From assembly GCA_015143295.1 (NCBI GenBank), contig CM026562.1, positions 17,259,442-17,323,441 on the forward strand: 64,000 bases of DNA. Direction: 5' to 3'. This DNA is from Tetracentron sinense. Its lineage: Eukaryota; Streptophyta; Magnoliopsida; Trochodendrales; Trochodendraceae. Both the position numbers and the translations under genes were made by a program. Below are positions 42,542-54,669 of this stretch, piece by piece (the stretch's first letter is position 1; each line of letters begins with the position of its first letter). A model generated the notes under the pieces. The model was not told where the DNA came from. It was given only the letters and a program-made list of their open reading frames with translations, and ran no database searches.

Positions 42542-43623
42542 GCGCTTTATTAGTGAACGAGTGTCTCGCCCGTGCGTTGATCGACACAGGATCCACTCAC
42601 TCCTTTGTGTCACCTAGTTTCGCAAAGGGATTTTTGACTGAGTCTTCTCTGTTAGAGCGGGAGTTGACCATTGCAACTCCACTCGGCAAGTCAGTTGATA
42701 CGGACAAGATATTTAGGGATAGTGTGGTTCAAGTGGGTGAGAATGAATTGTTAGCCGATCTCATCGTCCTAGCTTTTCAAGACTTGGATTTTGATGTCAT
42801 CTTAGGGATGGATTGGTTGTCAAACCATCACGGGAATGTTGCGTGTTTTGAAAAGATGGTGAATTTCAAGCCGGTAGGAGTTAAGCCTTTTCATTTCCGA
42901 GGATTGAGAGAAAGGGATATTGCTCGCCTTGCAGCTTTGAGCTTAGCGAACCCCGAAGTACAAAACTCCTCGACTATTCCAGTTGTGAGTGAGTTCTTAG
43001 ACGTGTTTCCGGAGGAACTTCCAGGGTTACCTCCGAATCGGGAGATTGAGTTCGCTATAGAGCTTACTTCGGGCACCGCCCCGATTTCAAGGGCACCATA
43101 TAGAATGGCCCCTATAGAGCTGGAAGAATTGAAGAAACAGATTGAGGAGTTACAACAACTTGGTTTCATCCAACCAAGTGTCTCACCGTGGGGAGCTCCG
43201 GTTCTCTTTGTGAAGAAGGACGGGTCTATGAGGATGTGTATAGACTACCGTCAGTTGAACAAGGTAACTATCAAGAATCGTTATCCCTTGCCAAGGATCG
43301 ATGACTTGTTCGACCAACTGAAGGGAGCGAGATTCTTCTCCAAAATTGATCTTAGATCGGGGTATCATCAATTAAGGGTCAAGGCGGAAGATGTTCCGAA
43401 GACGGCTTTCAGGACTCGGTATGGGCATTACGAGTTCCTTGTCATGCCTTTTGGGCTGACGAATGCACCAGCGGCATTCATGGATTTGATGAACCGGTTG
43501 TTCCGATCTTACTTGGATCGATGCGTGATTGTATTCATTGATGACATTTTGGTGTATTCCCAGACACGGGAAGATCACGCACGAGACCTCCGCCTTGCTC
43601 TGGAGATGTTGAGAGAGCATAGG
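42542..43623 (+). pseudogene. pol: Tekay-2 protease and RT N-terminal part (before LTR G)
   Basis: Protease has the intact active site [13 protein letters not shown] and the ILGMDWL flap-side motif. RT follows with [71 protein letters not shown] and the catalytic FIDDILVYS (about 43535). The frame is open up to MLREHR, where solo LTR G enters at 43624. It resumes at 46438. A fortuitous frame into G ends at 43719. Confidence 0.92.
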
Positions 43624-44157
43624 TGTAGAACCCCGGATCTTGATGGCCATGTACGACGAATGATATCATATACTAAAGCATGTAAGAATGTATTTATGGT
43701 GTATGGGTGTTTGGAATGAAATAGGCAAGAGTATAGAATACTCTTGAGTATTGACAAGGGTTATGCCTTGGCATACCCTCGACTCTAAATAGCCCTAGCG
43801 TTCACACCGCTCGTCGGAATCAAGCGATTCTTGGATTTTTGGAAAGGTAATTGAACCCTATTCAGGGTTCATGTTGATCACTTGTCTTGGTTTTGAGTTG
43901 GTGTTAGGTCAAAAGACCGATTTCTGAAGTCGGGTCGGTTTAAAATCTGGATTGATGAAACCCAATTTCGGATCAGTCAGGTTTAGGGGCAAAATGGTCC
44001 AAGAAAAAGGAAGAATTGGAAGTTGTGAAAAACATGAAAGTTTTTTTCCTTCGAAAGAAGAATCCAACGCAAGTTGAATCGTCAAAATCGGACAAGCAAG
44101 TCAAAAGTTATGGCCGAGATACGAAAAAGCAAAAATGTTGAAGCTTTCTGCAAAAGT

Positions 44158-44408
44158 TGCGATCGCTCGTAGGGACCCTACGAACGATCGTAGCGGAGCT
44201 ACGAACGATCGTAGAGTTGCTACGATCGATCGTAAAGCCCTAGAAATGCTGGAAACTCTCAGGTGAAACTACGATTGATCGTAGGAAGCTATGATCGATC
44301 GTAGAAGGCTACGATCAATCGTAAATCGCTACGAACGATCGTAGATACGCGATTTTACTTTCTTGGATGCGATTTTTTAGGGGTTTTTCACCCCTTACAC
44401 TATAAATA
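44158..44408 (+). promoter_or_regulatory. LTR G: CTACGATCGATCGTAG array and TATA box
   Basis: Eight units of CTACGA(T/A)CGATCGTAG or close variants between 44158 and 44346. TATAAATA is at 44401-44408, about 55 bp further on. Variation falls at the centre while the outer CTACGA and CGTAG arms are kept. Confidence 0.75.
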
Positions 44409-45175
44409 GAAGACTTTAGGAGGGTTTTTGGGTTACCCTAAACCAAGGAGAGTTCCTAGAAAGAGAAGGAAAGGATCTTGAGCATTCCAAAGAGAGTTTT
44501 GCTTGAAACCAAGAAGAGCTTCAATCAAGGGTTTTAGAACCCTAGAACCGTTCTAAAAGGCTTGGATTCTCCAAATCCAACCTCAAGCTCGTGTGGAGTA
44601 CCTCTTCCAAGCTAGGGCAGCGTTTCTACATCATCCTCAAGGATTTTTCTTTCCCTTTTCAAGGTTAGTACACTCTTCCTAGTTACTTTAGTAATAACCT
44701 AGGATTTTTCTAAGTAAATATGTGTTGGATCTTCCCCATTGCTCCCTTGTGTTGGTATATGCTAAATCCCTAAAACATAAACAAGATAATACAAACAAAT
44801 GGTGGAATGTATGAATTGATGAAGAGTGGAGGCGATTGGATGCCATGTTGTGATGTGTTGAATGATGGGAAAAATGGTGGAAGGGCATATTACGCATAAT
44901 GAACACACCCCAAGTGTTTGATGAAATGTTCGAATGAGAAAATATGAAATAACTAAAGGTAAAAAGGTTGAATACCACATGTTTGATAGAATGCATGAAT
45001 AAACTAAGATTTGAAAGCATGAGTCACATAAATGTTCCCCATTTGGCAAGTTGTATGCATGTGTTTATTTCGCTTCTTAAATTCTCATGTGAGTTGGGAA
45101 TTGTTAAAATGCTATATGTCATCATGATTTCACGATTGCTATGCACGAGCACATATGTAGATGGAGGATATTGTC

Positions 45176-45780
45176 AAGGAGGTTGGTAGGCCCGGTTAAG
45201 GGTGCTAACCTCTGGCTCATAAGAAAGGAAATGGTATTGTCAAGGAGGTTAGTAGCCCAGGATTATGCGGGTGCTAGCCTCTGGCTCATAAGAAACGTAT
45301 TGCATTGTCAAGGGGGTTGGTAGCCGAGGGATCATGCGGGTACTAACCCCTGGCTCATAAGAAAGGACTCGGAAATGTTGCACTGTCAAGGAGATTGGTA
45401 GCCCCGGTTAAGGGTGCTAACCTCTGGCTCATAAGAAAGGAAATTGTATTGTCAAGGAGGTTAGTAGCCCAGGATTATGCGGGTGCTAACCTCTGGCTCA
45501 TAAGAAAGGTATTGTACTGTCAAGGGGGTTGGTAGCCGAGGGATGTGCGGGTGCTAACCTCTGGCTCATAAGTAAGGTATCGTACTGTCAAGGAGGCTGG
45601 TAGCCCAGGGATGTGAGGTTGCTAGCCTCTGGCTCATAAGAAGTGTATTGTACTGTCAAGGGGGTTGGTAGCCCAGGGATGTGCGGGTGCTAACCCCTGG
45701 CTCATAAGAAAGGTATTGTACTGTCAAGGAGGTTGGTAGCCCAGGGATATGCAGGTGCTAACCTCTGGCTCATAAGAAAT
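45176..45780. repeat. LTR G hairpin repeat array (9 units)
   Basis: Nine units of 61-79 bp: TGTCAAGGAGGTTGGTAGCCC, then (A/G)GG(A/T)T..TGCGGGTGCTAACCTCTGGCTCATAAG. Each has a GAGGTTGGTAGC / GGGTGCTAACCTC stem. In some units both sides change together (GGGGTTGGTAG with CTAACCCC), which keeps the pairing. Homologous to the Tekay-2 array. Confidence 0.85.
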
Positions 45781-45992
45781 ATTGAAAGGACAACTCAAAG
45801 AGGAATTGTATGATACATAGACATGTTTTAGTTTCATAATAATTATGACTTGATAAAATGTTTATGTATGAGGTTACTAGAAATGATTATGAACTATACT
45901 CCTCCCATTACTTGTATATGATGTTGTTCGTTATTACCACTGTTAGTTAGGGGCTTGTACTCACTGAGTATTCCATGCTCAGCCGTACTTTC

Positions 45993-46148
45993 ATGTCGGC
46001 AGGTACCCGAGTCCCTCTCGACATTTGTGATCCGAGTCCTTGGATAGAGGAGGACTATGGCAAGGAGGAACCTTATGAGGATCTAGTAGTCGAGCCTCAG
46101 GCGGAGGCGAGAGACTTAGACCATTGGCCCCACGGGGGTGACTATTGA
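45993..46148 (+). CDS. LTR micro-ORF, LTR G copy
   Basis: 51 codons plus TGA: MSAGTRVPLDICDPS, then PWIEEDYGKEE, ending DLDHWPHGGDY. The ATG follows the stem-loop (45964-45982) by 10 nt, as in the other copies. It combines the FDIC-like segment of the Tekay-1/H type with the longer LD.WP tail of the Tekay-2/J type. Open and undamaged. Confidence 0.48.
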   Translation: MSAGTRVPLDICDPSPWIEEDYGKEEPYEDLVVEPQAEARDLDHWPHGGDY

Positions 46149-46437
46149 GCGAGACAGAGTTGTATTTTGTCTTTTGTATTTTGTTAGGTGGGTCTGTCCA
46201 CCTTAGGCTTAGACGTGTTGTACATATGTTAAACTTGGAATACTATTTTGGAACTTTAGAAGAAAACAAAAAGAGTTGGTTGCGCTTCCGCATTTTATGT
46301 TTAGCTTCCGCGCTTTGATTTTCATTGTGTTAGTATTATATTTTGTCTTGTTCATTACAGGATGGTTTGGCAGGTTTGTATAGTCCACCTAAAGTATCCC
46401 TAAACTCCTAGGGGGTATTTTGGGGCGTGACAATAGG

Positions 46438-48685
46438 CTATATGCCAAATTGAGTAAGTGCGAGTTCTGGTTAGAGAAGGTCGCATTTCTTGGACATGTG
46501 GTGTCGGCCGAGGGCATTTCTGTAGATCCAGCCAAGGTTGAGGCAGTCATGAGTTGGGAGAGGCCCAAGAGCATCACGGAGATACGTAGTTTCCTCGGAT
46601 TGGCAGGCTACTACCGGAGATTTGTGGAGGGATTCTCCAGTTTGGCTGCACCTCTCACCTACTTGACAAGGAAAAATGCAAGGTTCAGTTGGAGTGACCG
46701 ATGTGAAGTAAGTTTCCAAGAGTTGAAGAAACGCCTCACCACAGCCCTTGTCCTTACTGTGCCATCTGGACCTTTTGGGTATGAGGTGTATAGTGATGCC
46801 TTGCATGTTGGACTCGGGTGTGTCCTAATGCAACACAAGAAGGTCATTGCCTATGCATCAAGGCAGTTGAAAGAGCATGAAAAGAACTACCCCACTAATG
46901 ACTTGGAACTTGCGGCGGTTGTGTTTGCACTTAAAAATTTGGCACCATTATCTGTACGGGGTGGAGTTCTATGTGTACACGGACCACAAGAGCCTCAAGT
47001 ATCTCTTTTCCCAAAAAGAGCTAAACTTAAGACAACGGCGTTGGATTGAGTTCTTAAAGGACTACGAGTGCACTATCCAATATCACCCGGGAAAAGCAAA
47101 TGTGGTGGTAGACACTCTGAGTAGGAAACCATCGGGGTTGTTGGCTCAGATGTTGGTGCGGGAATGGAGACTGTTAGACGATTTGGCAAATCTAGACATC
47201 AGTGTGAATGATTCTGTCCGCAGTCCGGTTTTGGCAAATGTTACAGTTCGGCCGTACCTTATAGACTTGATTCAGGAGTATCAAGCCACAGACACTGACT
47301 TGTTGGCTTTCCAGGATAAGGAAGTGGCTAAGGGTAGTACGGACTTCTCTCTCACTAGCCTAGGTGCTATTACATTCAAGGGAAGGCTTTGTGTCCCAGC
47401 CAATGCAGACCTTCGGAGAGAGATTATGGACGAAGCTCGCCGGTCTAAGTATACAGTGCATCCCGGGGGGAAAAAGATGTATCGGAACCTCAAGAGTCAC
47501 TTTTGGTGGCGAAACATGAAGAGGGAGGTTGCGAAGTATGTGGCCCGGTGTTTGGTGTGCCAACAGGTGAAAGCAGAGCATTTGAGATCGGCGGGTCTTT
47601 TGCAGTCTCTCCCTATTCCCGAGTGGAAATGGGAACATATCTCTATGGACTTCATCGTGGGGTTGCCGAAGACGGTTAGGAAGACCGATGCTATATGGGT
47701 AGTTGTTGATAGACTCACGAAGTCCGCTCATTTCTTACCGTACCGGACTACATTCAACTCCAATCAGTTAGCGGAGCTATACATCAAGGAAATAGTCCGA
47801 TTACACGGGGTGCCAGTGAGTATTGTGTCGGATAGAGACCCAAGATTCACATCCAGGTTTTGGAAAAGTTTTCAAGGTGCAATGGGCTCCCGATTAGACT
47901 TTAGCACAGCTTTCCACCCACAGACCGACGGGCAAACTGAGAGGGTGAATCAGGTTATTGAAGATATGCTCCGAGCATGTATGCTGGGCTTCAAGGGAAG
48001 TTGGGAAGATCACCTACCTTTGGTGGAATTCGCTTACAACAATAGTTATCAAGAAAGCATACAAATGGCGCCTTTCGAAGCTTTATACGGAAGGAGTTGT
48101 AGATCCCCGTTGTATTGGGATGAAGTGGGAGAAAGGAAGATTTTGGGCCCCGAGTTAATTGAACAAACCGCGGATAGGGTCAAGCTTATCCGGGAGAGGT
48201 TAAAGACCTCCCAAGATAGGCAGAAAAGCTATGTCGACAATCAAAGGAGGGATCTTGAATTCTGAGTCGGTGATTTTGTATTTGTAAGGATTTCACCAAC
48301 CAAGGGTGTTATGCGATTCGGGAAGAGAGGCAAGCTTAGCCCGAGATATGTGGGTCCGTTCGAGATCATTACTCGAGTCGGTGAAGTTGCTTACCGTGTT
48401 GCCTTGCCCGCTCATATGGCGGCGGTCCACGATGTGTTTCATATCTCCATGCTTCGGAAGTACATCCCAGATCCTTCTCACGTCATCGAGCTTGATCCAG
48501 TTGAGATTCGAGAGGACCTCATGTTGGTTGAGAAGCCGATTCACATATTGGATCAAAGAGACCAAGTGCTTCGCAACAAGACTATACCGCTAGTCCTAGT
48601 GCAATGGCAACATCACGCGAGAAAAGAAGCCACGTGGGAGCGTGAAGCCGAAGTCAAAGCAAAGTATCCTGAGTTGTTTGAATAG
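46438..48685 (+). pseudogene. pol: Tekay-2 RT C-terminus, RNase H, integrase, chromodomain-like tail
   Basis: Continues the RT ([33 protein letters not shown]), then RNase H ([26 protein letters not shown]). One extra A in AAAAA at 46933-46937 shifts the frame. It resumes in [11 protein letters not shown], ending RNase H. Integrase: [43 protein letters not shown] and [11 protein letters not shown], so D-D-E is intact. A TGA at 48263-48265 (EF*VGDFVF, from CGA or CAA) is the only nonsense codon. The C-terminal part has the LSPRYVGPFEI and VLVQWQHHARKEATWE chromodomain-like block and ends KYPELFE at 48685. Confidence 0.92.
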
Positions 48686-48764
48686 GTTTGTGTATATGGC
48701 TTGTGATTTTGCTTTGGTTTTGTACATGTATGTATCGTCCAAATTTCGGGGACGAAATTTTTGT

Positions 48765-48776
48765 AAGGGGGGAGAA
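48765..48776 (+). other. Tekay-2 polypurine tract
   Basis: AAGGGGGGAGAA directly precedes the 3' LTR. Confidence 0.88.
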
Positions 48777-51553
48777 TGTAGCACCCCAGACTTTTTCATC
48801 CTAAATGAATAGCACATTCGTAGCTAATTGGCCGTTTTTGTAGTCTAATTAATAAATAAGGGAGAAATTGGAAATTTCGAAAAGTCACAAATGTTTCTTT
48901 TCGAAGTACGAACCCAACGCAACTTGAATCGTCAAAATCGGACGAACGAGTCAAAAGATATGGCCAAAACAGTCTGGACCTGCAGGCAATCGTAGCTCGG
49001 AAGGCACTAAGGACGTAGCTCTAGCTCTGATAACGTACACGTTGTGCATCCGTTGTGCAATAGACAACGGGTACGTCGTGCAGCAGACAACGTGTACGTT
49101 GTACAGCAAACAACGTGTACGTTGTACAGCTCACAACGGGCACATTGTACATAAGACAACGGACAATGAGCTCAGCACTATGCACAACACAACGTGACAA
49201 CGGGTTCGGCACCCTTCACAGCACTACGTGTTCATGCACAACACAACGTGACAACGGGTTCGGCACTATTCATAGCACAACGGGTTCGGCACCCTTCACA
49301 GCACAACGTGTTCATGCACAACACAACGTGACAACGGGTTCGGCACCCTTCACAGCACAACGGGTTCGGCACCCTTCACAGCACAACGTGTTCGGCACTA
49401 TTCATAGCACAACGTGTTCGGCACTATTCACAGCACAACGTGTTCAGCACTATTCACAGCACAACGTGTTCGGCACTATTCACAGCACAACGTGTTTGGC
49501 ACTATTCACAGCTCGACGTGTTCAGCACTCGTGTTTTTGCAGAAATTTCAGTAAGGGTATTATGGTCTTTTGGTCGGTTCACTCTTACCTTAAGAGTTTA
49601 ACCCGAGCCTTTAGGGCTCATTCTCAACACTTAGAGGATTTGGGGGATTAGAAGAGAGGAGAAAGGGTTTCCTAAGCTAGGGTTTTGCTTTTGGAGAAGA
49701 ATCAAAGGGGTTTTGAGACCCTAGATCACTTCAAGTCCGGTTTTTCTCCAAGGTCACGGCTCAAGCACTCGTGGAGAGCGTTCTCCAAGCTAGGGCAGCA
49801 ACCCAAGCACGTTTTTGAAAGGGGTTTCTTCCCCAACTCAAGTCTCCTTCAAGCAAAGGTGTTCTTCTTTCAAGTTGGAGCTTCAATCAAGGTTTCTACC
49901 AAGGATCAAGCCTTGATCTAAGGTTAGTACACCCTACTAACTTACCCTAGCAAAGATCTAGGTTTTCTATATAAAAATGTGATTCTTTATATTATGTTTT
50001 CCTCCTTATGAAATGTGTTATCCCCTATTAAATATAAACAAGATAATGGAAAAGGTGTGGATGTGTGGATGGAATGTTGGATGTGGCGATTGGATGCCGA
50101 GATGTATGTTGTGTGATGTGTGTGATGGAAATGGTGGATGGGTATTTTACCAATAATGAACTTACCTTGATGTTTGGATGGAAAATATGCGCTAAAAAGA
50201 ACAAGATGAATTATTAAGAAACATTGCATGTGTTGTGTTTGACAAAATGCCTAAACTATGAATAAACGACTTAGATGAAGAAAATGGAAATAGGTTTTAT
50301 GCATGTGTTCTTATAGACGATGAATTGATCCAATGTCATGTGAATTACTTAAGTTACCTATGCTAATATTATGAATTGAATTGTAATGCCATATCTCTTT
50401 TGTTAAGTGCATTCCCACGATTGTTATTATTGGCACGCACATGAGCACGCATGATAGCATGAACCGAGATTTCAAGAGCATGTGCATATAATAAACAACA
50501 AGAAAATATTGCATGTCAAGGAGGTTGGTAGCCCAGGGAGATTCGGGTGCTAGCCTCTGGCTCACAAGTGCATTGCATATCAAGGAGGTTGGTAGCCCAG
50601 GGACATTCGGGTACTAACCTCTGGCTCACAAGAAAACTATGCATTTCATAACAAGGAGGTTGGTAGCCCAGGGACATTCGGGTACTAACCTCTGGCTCAC
50701 AAGAAAACCATGCATTTCATAACAAGGAGGTTGGTAGCCCAGGGACATTCGGGTACTAACCTCTGGCTCACAAGTGCATTGCATATGAAGGAGGTTGGCA
50801 GCCCAGGGAGATTCGGGTGCTAGCCTCTGGCTCACAAGTTACAAGATGAAAGTTTACAAGATGATGATCATGCATTCATGCATGCACGCATATATGATTT
50901 CTACGAGGCATACCGGGACATGACATGGGTTTTCAAGCATGAGTTTTATCGACGTTTTCTCACTCAAGTACGCACATCAGGATGCTTGTATTGTATCTTG
51001 CCTTATATTGTTTCTTTTGTGATGTTTCTATTACTGCTTGTATGATATTACTATTGTGTATTTTTATTATTGTTATGGTCTGCTAGTAGCTTGTACTCGC
51101 TGAGTATTCCATGCTCAGCCGTACTTTCATGTCGGCAGGTACTGAGGGAGCCCTCGACCCGAAGCCTTGGGTCGAGGAAGAATATATAGAGGAGAGAGAG
51201 CCGGCTATTCCATTACAGTCTCAGGCGGACCGAGACCTCGATGGGTGGCCATACCTCGACTACTGTTGAGGGGAGAGTATGAGAGGGTCTTGTGTATTTT
51301 GATATTTTGATAGGTGGGCCTGTCCACCTTAGACTTAGACATGTCTTGTATTTATGTTAACTTGGAATACTATTTTGGATCATTAGAAGAAATGAAAATT
51401 TGTTTACGCTTCCGCATATATGTTAGCTTCCGCGCTCTGATTATCGTTGTTAGTACTATATTTCATCTTGTGCATTACAGGATGGTTTGATAGGTACGTA
51501 GTGTGACACCTAAAATATCCCTAAACTCCTAGGGGGTATTTTGGGGCGTTACA
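48777..51553 (+). repeat. Tekay-2 3' LTR
   Basis: 2777 bp, TGTAGCACCCCAG to ...GGGGCGTTACA, followed by the TSD TAGGC. Its palindrome/27-bp array (about 49030-49520) and its hairpin array (50511-50840, five units) are each shorter than in the 5' LTR. Confidence 0.93.
51129..51269 (+). CDS. LTR micro-ORF, Tekay-2 3' LTR copy
   Basis: 46 codons plus TGA. It differs from the 5' LTR copy by one residue before the core (DPK for DPE before PWVEEEY) and a synonymous change in EEEY. It is preceded by the stem-loop at 51100-51118. Confidence 0.48.
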   Translation: MSAGTEGALDPKPWVEEEYIEEREPAIPLQSQADRDLDGWPYLDYC

Positions 51554-51559
51554 TAGGCC

Positions 51560-51830
51560 TTTCTTGTAAAGTATCGCTTTGATTTCGACTCAAGGGAGTC
51601 TACCTCCTTGCTTGTAAAGTCTCGCTTTGATTTTGACTCAAGGGAGTTTACCTCCTTGCTTGTAAAGTATCGCTTTGATTTCGAACTCAAGGGAGTTTAC
51701 CTCCTTGCTTGTAAAGTATCGCTCTGTTTTGAACTCAAGGGTGTTCTTCAAGGACCGCCTTGCTTGTAAAGTATTGTTTCATTTTGAACTCAAGGGAGTC
51801 TATCTCCTAACTTGTAAAGTATCGCTTTGT
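51560..51830. repeat. Tandem repeat in LTR E (TTGTAAAGTATCGCTTTG units)
   Basis: Five to six units of about 50 bp: CTTGTAAAGTATCGCTTTG, then ATTTCGA(A)CTCAAGGGAGT and (C/T)TACCTCC. AAGGGAG and CTCCTT can pair. The position corresponds to the hairpin arrays of Tekay-2 and G (after the leader, before the stem-loop at 52089-52107). Confidence 0.8.
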
Positions 51831-52377
51831 TATCGGTTTTGTGAATCACCCTAAGTGTCGGATTTGTTATGGCTCAAAGTATATGGTTAGTGAAATGCTT
51901 AACAATATGTGCCTTGAAAAGAAATGCTCAACAATATGTGCCTTGAAAAGAAATGCTCACATGCTATCTGTTTTATGAACTACTCTACGTTACATGCTCA
52001 TTCTGCCTTGCTATTGCCTGTTTTGTTCTGATAAATGCATATGCTATCCTTGGTATTCATAGCAATGTTATTTAGTAGTTTGTATACACTGAGTATTCCA
52101 TGCTCAGCTGAGTTGTAGAACCCCAGAACTTTCTATATATGTCTTGGTATCTGTGTCAAGGCATGATGCCTATGTAATCTCTAATTCCATGAAATAAGAA
52201 CTTGGAACATTTGAGAATTTCGCGTTGGTGTTACAAAATAATTAAATAAAATATTTAATAATGAACTATAGCCTTGAAAGAGTCCTAGTCATGTTTAGAA
52301 AAAGTCAAAAGGGAAGTAGGATAAGTCCAAGTAGTAGGAATAGGTGAAAAATGGTCTCAGTGTAGGAATTTGTAGAG

Positions 52378-52495
52378 CACCGATCGCTCAGTCCATTTCA
52401 GCGATCGATCAGTCCATAACCGATCGATTTGTTTTTGACCAGGAGCTCAGTCAAAACACCGGTCACTCGGTAGGCGACCGATCGCTCGGTCTATC
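52378..52495. promoter_or_regulatory. LTR H palindrome array
   Basis: Five or so degenerate units of the ACCGATCG(A/C)TCGGT type, some half decayed (ACCGATCGCTCAGT, GCGATCGATCAGT). No clear TATA box follows. It sits 265 bp inside the LTR. Confidence 0.6.
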
Positions 52496-53847
52496 TTGTT
52501 TTGTAGAATTTCATTAAGGGGTTTTTCGTCATTTGGGCATTTACACCCTTGCCTCTTAAGGCTTGCCCGAGCCTTTAGATTCTCATTCACCACACTTAGG
52601 CATTTTAAGAGATAAGGAGAGAGGAGAAAGGATATTCTAAACCTAGGGTTTGCATTTGAGAAGAAATCAAAGCATTTGAAGACCCTAGATCATCACAAGA
52701 TCGAATTTCTTCAAGTTCACGGCTTAAGCAAGCGAGGAGCACGTTCTCCAAAGCTAGGGCAGCGTTCAACCTTGACTCTTGCAAGGGGTTTCTTCCTCTA
52801 TTCAAGGTCGGTACCTTTTGCTGCCCTTCCAGTCATAGTTTTCTCTTTTTCTTCTTTATTCTTTGTTTTTCCCTCATCTATAACTATGCTACGAGTTGGG
52901 ATGTATGAATGGTATGAATGGAGATGGATGTTGGGAGAAGGATGCCAAGTGAATGTGATGTGATGAATGAAATGGGGAGGGTATTGTACCAATAATAAAT
53001 ATACATGTATGTTGTGAATATAAACCCACCTAGAAAAGTATGATGTAGGCTTTAACAAATAATGTGCACACTGCATGTTTGATGAAATGCCAAGGTGAAG
53101 AAAATGAGTTGTAAATCAAGAAATACATGCTTAAAGTCGTATGAAATTGCTAGGGTTTATGATAGTGTGATTACTTGCTTTCCCTAAAATGACATGAATA
53201 TTTACTTGTTCAATTATTGATATGCTATGTATTGTTGAAATCCCCAAACGTCATATTCAATTTCAAATGAAAGTATGTACACGATTCCACGAGCACGGGA
53301 TGCATGACATGGTTTACCGATGATTTTAAAGAGGAAGGATGTTAGAGGTGGGACATATCTTATGATATGTTTTACCTCGCTTTTGACACGAGGACAAGAA
53401 CAAGCACCGCATAGGAGGGAGTTTACACTTCCATCCCTTCCATGAGGGGTCTCCCCTCACTCACAAGTGCATCTCATTAAAGAAGGGTCTCCCTTCCCTC
53501 TTAAGTGCATATCATGAAAGAAGGGTCTCCCTTCCCTCTCAAGTGCATCTCACAAGTACATGAGTATTTTAAATTCCAAGCAAGCACGCATGACATGGCA
53601 CGCTCGACAAGATCAAGCAAGACAAACATGACAAGTTTTCAAGCACGAAACAAGTATTAAAAATCAAGTCATGTGAGATGATTTCAAGAGATTTATCGGC
53701 TTTTATGTGATGCAAGCATAAATATAAACTGCTTTACTTTCCTGTTATTATATGAATTGCTTCTTGCTTCATATATTGCTATTGTTATGCTATGACTGTT
53801 GGTTAGTATTAGGTACACACGAGTATTCTATGCTTAGCCGTACGTTT

Positions 53848-53967
53848 ATGCCAGTAGGTACTGAGGGAGCTGCTGCTCCATTCGACATCTGTGCTCCTCG
53901 CCCTTGGGTAGAAGAGGAGTATGTTGAGGAACCTATGGAGGAACCTCGAGTAGACGAGTACTACTAG
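53848..53967 (+). CDS. LTR micro-ORF, LTR H copy
   Basis: 39 codons plus TAG: MPVGTEGAAAPFDICAPR, then PWVEEEYVEEP, ending VDEYY. The upstream stem-loop has decayed (GAGTATTCTATGCTTAG), but the 10-nt spacing to the ATG is kept. Closest to the Tekay-1 copies. Confidence 0.48.
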   Translation: MPVGTEGAAAPFDICAPRPWVEEEYVEEPMEEPRVDEYY

Positions 53968-54270
53968 GTGGTGGATTCTGAGTGAATCACTATGGGTGTG
54001 AGTTTGAGAGATTGTATTTATGTATTTTGGTGGGCATGTCCGCACTTTCCTTTGTTTTCCTTTTGTACACAACTTGGATCATGTATATATATATGCTTAG
54101 AGGTTTTGTTAGTCTTCCGCTGTGCTATGTTAGTTATGTTTCTGCTATGATGTCCTCTTTGTATATGCTCCAGGTCATTTGAAGGTTATTTTGGTCAAGC
54201 AAGTCATGATGAGTCGTCCAAGATTCACTCTAACTCTTAGGGTGGGTTTTGGGTAGCGACACGAGTTGTT

Positions 54271-54405
54271 GACTTCAGTAGGTTCTATGGATGCACACGC
54301 TCCGAGCCTTGGATAGAAGAGGAGTACTACAAGCCGGAGCCGGCCATGGATCATTACCAGGATGATGGAGCTCTAGATAGGAGGCCCTACCTAGACTATT
54401 CTTGA
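54271..54405 (+). pseudogene. Decayed LTR micro-ORF of LTR E
   Basis: The initiator position reads TTG where ATG is expected, and a 1-base shift occurs before the core. After the shift the frame 54304-54405 reads EPWIEEEYYKPEPAMDH and ends PYLDYS with TGA. It is closest to the LTR J copy (PWIEEEYYEPEP). Confidence 0.5.
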
Positions 54406-54669
54406 GTGATGTGAGGAAGAGGGTTGTGTATTTTGAAAGTGGGGAATGTCCACTTTCGACTTTACATTTTGTATAAAACTATTGGTTTAGACTTGGAATA
54501 CAAATTACAGGATTATGTAAGAAGAAATTTGCAGGTTTGCCTTTTAGTATGCCTTATATGCTCTTGCAGGTTGGTATGTTCGCCTTATGTGTCATGACCG
54601 GATGGTATGACACGGCGGTCTCGAGCCTAAAGTATCCCTAACTCCTAGGGGGTATTTTGGGTCACGACA

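Larger units (their letters stand above)
43624..46432 (+). mobile_element. Solo LTR G inserted in Tekay-2 RT
   Basis: 2809 bp from TGTAGAACCCCGGATC to ...TTTTGGGGCGTGACA, with perfect TSD ATAGG (43619-43623 and 46433-46437). No internal genes. Its layout parallels the Tekay-2 LTR: palindrome array, TATA, leader with donor-like AAG|GTTAGTACAC (about 44663), hairpin repeats, stem-loop, micro-ORF and a common tail. It is a related but distinct Tekay-type family reduced to one LTR by recombination. Confidence 0.95.
37899..51553 (+). mobile_element. Tekay-2: nearly complete Ty3/gypsy chromovirus inside LTR E
   Basis: LTRs at 37899-40842 and 48777-51553, a Met-tRNA PBS, gag, an intron, PR-RT-RH-INT with a chromodomain-like tail, and a polypurine tract. 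The TSD TAGGC is perfect (37894-37898 and 51554-51558). The pol is interrupted by solo LTR G. Only one frameshift and one nonsense codon are seen in pol, and gag is open, so this is the youngest full element in the window. G and any mutations must be later still. Confidence 0.95.
52114..54261 (+). mobile_element. Solo LTR H inserted in LTR E
   Basis: 2148 bp, TGTAGAACCCCAGAAC to ...GGTTTTGGGTAGCGACA. Flanks TGAGT (52109-52113) and CGAGT (54262-54266) form a TSD with one CpG transition. It resembles the Tekay-1 LTR in plus orientation, with the same tail and micro-ORF type. It has ACCGATCGCTCGGT-type palindromes and three 15-bp hairpins with 6-bp arms and a TCT centre (53444-53458, 53482-53496, 53520-53534). 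Confidence 0.88.
36165..54669 (+). mobile_element. Solo LTR E, split by Tekay-2 and LTR H
   Basis: It starts TGTAGAGCCCCGGAATTTGG at 36165 and ends ...TATTTTGGGTCACGACA at 54669. Removing Tekay-2 (37899-51553) and H (52114-54261) leaves about 2.7 kb of one LTR without internal genes. Flanks are GATGT (36160-36164) and GATAT (54670-54674), a TSD with one transition, lying inside the Copia-B LTR. K at 60161 is a related LTR. Its tail matches the Tekay LTR tails, so E is probably gypsy-derived. Confidence 0.82.
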
